This document shows, one piece after another, positions 14,564 to 15,111 of a stretch of 15,111 nt of DNA. The number at the start of each line of letters is the position of its first letter. Positions within the stretch are counted from its first letter, which is position 1. The position numbers and the translations under genes were made by a program. The DNA lies in contig JADFLZ010000016.1 in NCBI GenBank assembly GCA_022564135.1, positions 1-15,111 of the forward strand, given 5' to 3'. This DNA is from Candidatus Zixiibacteriota bacterium (GTDB lineage: Bacteria > Zixibacteria > MSB-5A5 > GN15 > FEB-12). Below the pieces are notes generated by a model. The model saw only the letters and a list, made by a program, of their open reading frames with translations. It had not been told where the DNA came from and searched no databases.

Positions 14564-14577
14564 TGAATAGATAAATG

Positions 14578-14600
14578 AATTTTGGGGATTATTCAAAATT
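14578..14600 (+). terminator. Weak inverted repeat after tRNA-Ser, possible terminator
   Basis: AATTTTG (14578-14584) and CAAAATT (14594-14600) form a perfect but AT-rich 7-bp stem with a 9-base loop, 15 bases after the tRNA. No T-run follows, so termination here is uncertain. Confidence 0.25.
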
Positions 14601-14630
14601 GATACATTCAAGTATAAACCATAGCGTGGT

Positions 14631-14684
14631 CACGGGAACCCACCCCGCGTCTACACGGGACTATTTTGTGGGCGGCAGACGCCC
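14631..14684 (+). repeat. Interleaved inverted repeats before the transposase
   Basis: CCCAC (14639-14643) pairs with GTGGG (14668-14672), and GCGTCT (14647-14652) pairs with AGACGC (14677-14682). The two pairs interlock, as in an H-type pseudoknot. A simpler alternative hairpin is GGGCG-GCAGA-CGCCC (14670-14684). CACGGGA occurs twice (14631-14637; 14654-14660). Confidence 0.5.
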
Positions 14685-14689
14685 TCGCA

Positions 14690-14713
14690 TAGTCCTGAGC
14701 GAAGTCGAAGGGT
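14690..14713 (-). repeat. Dispersed repeat, CTTCGAC family, copy C (inverse)
   Basis: On the minus strand it reads ACCCTTCGAC (14713-14704), then TTCGCTCAGGACTA. This matches copies A and B in outline but lacks the CTCGGCTACG part. It lies 55 bases upstream of the REP-associated transposase start. Confidence 0.6.
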
Positions 14714-14767
14714 CTGCCCCAATCCAAATAGTATTGATTCTGTCTCTCTTATGAAAGAAATTATCGT

Positions 14768-15111
14768 ATGGTAGTTAGAAAAAGATTAGATATCAGCGGA
14801 CCAGCAATCGTTTTTGTTACTACAACAGTATTCAAGTGGAGACCGATATTAACTAAAGAAACAGTTGCGAGTATTGTCATCAAAGAACTTCAAAACACCC
14901 AATCACTATTTAAGATGAGCTTTATAGGTTATGTGATTATGCCAAGTCATATTCACCTTTTACTTGGATTTCATGATATTTTTAATCTTTCAAAATTTGT
15001 TCAAACCTTTAAGAGCATCACATCAAGACAGATAAAGCGCTTATCCCTGAAAGAATTGTACGAGAATGACTATAAGTTATGGAAGCCACGTTTCGATGAT
15101 TTGATAGTAAC
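14768..15111 (+). CDS. REP-associated tyrosine transposase (Y1/HUH), truncated by window end
   Basis: The first 114 residues of an open frame run off the right edge. FVTTTVFKWRPIL (16-28) and YVIMPSHIHLLL (55-66) are the usual Y1-transposase strands, with the metal-binding HUH motif at H61-I-H63. FVQTFKSITSRQIK and LWKPRFDDLI match the following conserved stretches of RAYT/IS200-like proteins. Such proteins nick and rejoin single-stranded DNA at short palindromes and are thought to spread REP elements. The part expected to carry the catalytic tyrosine is not identified here. No strong ribosome binding site is seen. The nearby hairpin repeats could be its substrates, but this is inference. No IS200-type partner gene is visible. 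Confidence 0.88.
   Translation, partial: MVVRKRLDISGPAIVFVTTTVFKWRPILTKETVASIVIKELQNTQSLFKMSFIGYVIMPSHIHLLLGFHDIFNLSKFVQTFKSITSRQIKRLSLKELYENDYKLWKPRFDDLIV

Noticed and set aside
14474..14767. Genomic island att site at the tRNA-Ser 3' end
   Set aside because: No second copy of the tRNA 3' sequence and no integrase are visible within the window; the neighbouring transposase is of the RAYT type, which does not target tRNA genes in the way phage-type integrases do.

Overview
The window looks like a chromosomal segment of an uncultured Gram-negative-type bacterium of moderate G+C. The gene mix is a YtfJ/DUF2953 pair, DUF885, RlmD-type methyltransferase, HtpX and HemW, with many dispersed hairpin repeats between genes. 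That recalls Zixibacteria-like or other FCB-group environmental genomes. This placement is a guess from gene content; no marker in the window fixes the taxonomy.

Layout. Bases 1-306 carry an AT-rich small orphan ORF, and 307-807 is gene-free and packed with hairpin repeats. From 808 to 10793 all genes read leftward. In order of transcription they are: a short lipoprotein-like protein, a dicarboxylate/amino-acid:cation symporter (SDF family) with a very long charged tail, HtpX membrane protease, a YqaA/DedA membrane protein, a zinc-type cation diffusion facilitator overlapping by 4 bp with an RlmD/RumA-type 23S rRNA uracil methyltransferase, a secreted DUF885 metallopeptidase-like protein, a DUF2953 (YtfI-like) protein and a YtfJ/GerW-like protein. 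A 232-bp divergent intergenic region (10794-11025) separates these from rightward genes: lepB, hemW, tadA, and two small four-helix membrane proteins coupled by TTGA and GTGA stop/start overlaps. A tRNA-Ser(CGA) follows at 14474-14563. The window closes with a truncated REP-associated (Y1/HUH) transposase.

Functional reading. Most of the window is housekeeping: protein export (lepB), envelope quality control (htpX, yqaA), haem and tRNA maturation (hemW, tadA, tRNA-Ser), rRNA methylation and metal efflux. The least ordinary parts are four. (1) Several families of short inverted repeats fill the intergenic gaps, one of them showing apparent compensatory stem changes, with a RAYT transposase at the right edge that could be related to some of them. 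(2) The SDF transporter appears to have lost residues that contact the substrate amino acid in its relatives, and carries a roughly 345-residue disordered tail with a lysine/arginine 11-residue tandem repeat. (3) A DUF2953-YtfJ pair known from spore-formers sits in an apparently non-sporulating context. (4) The tadA operon ends with two divergent paralogous membrane proteins of unknown function.
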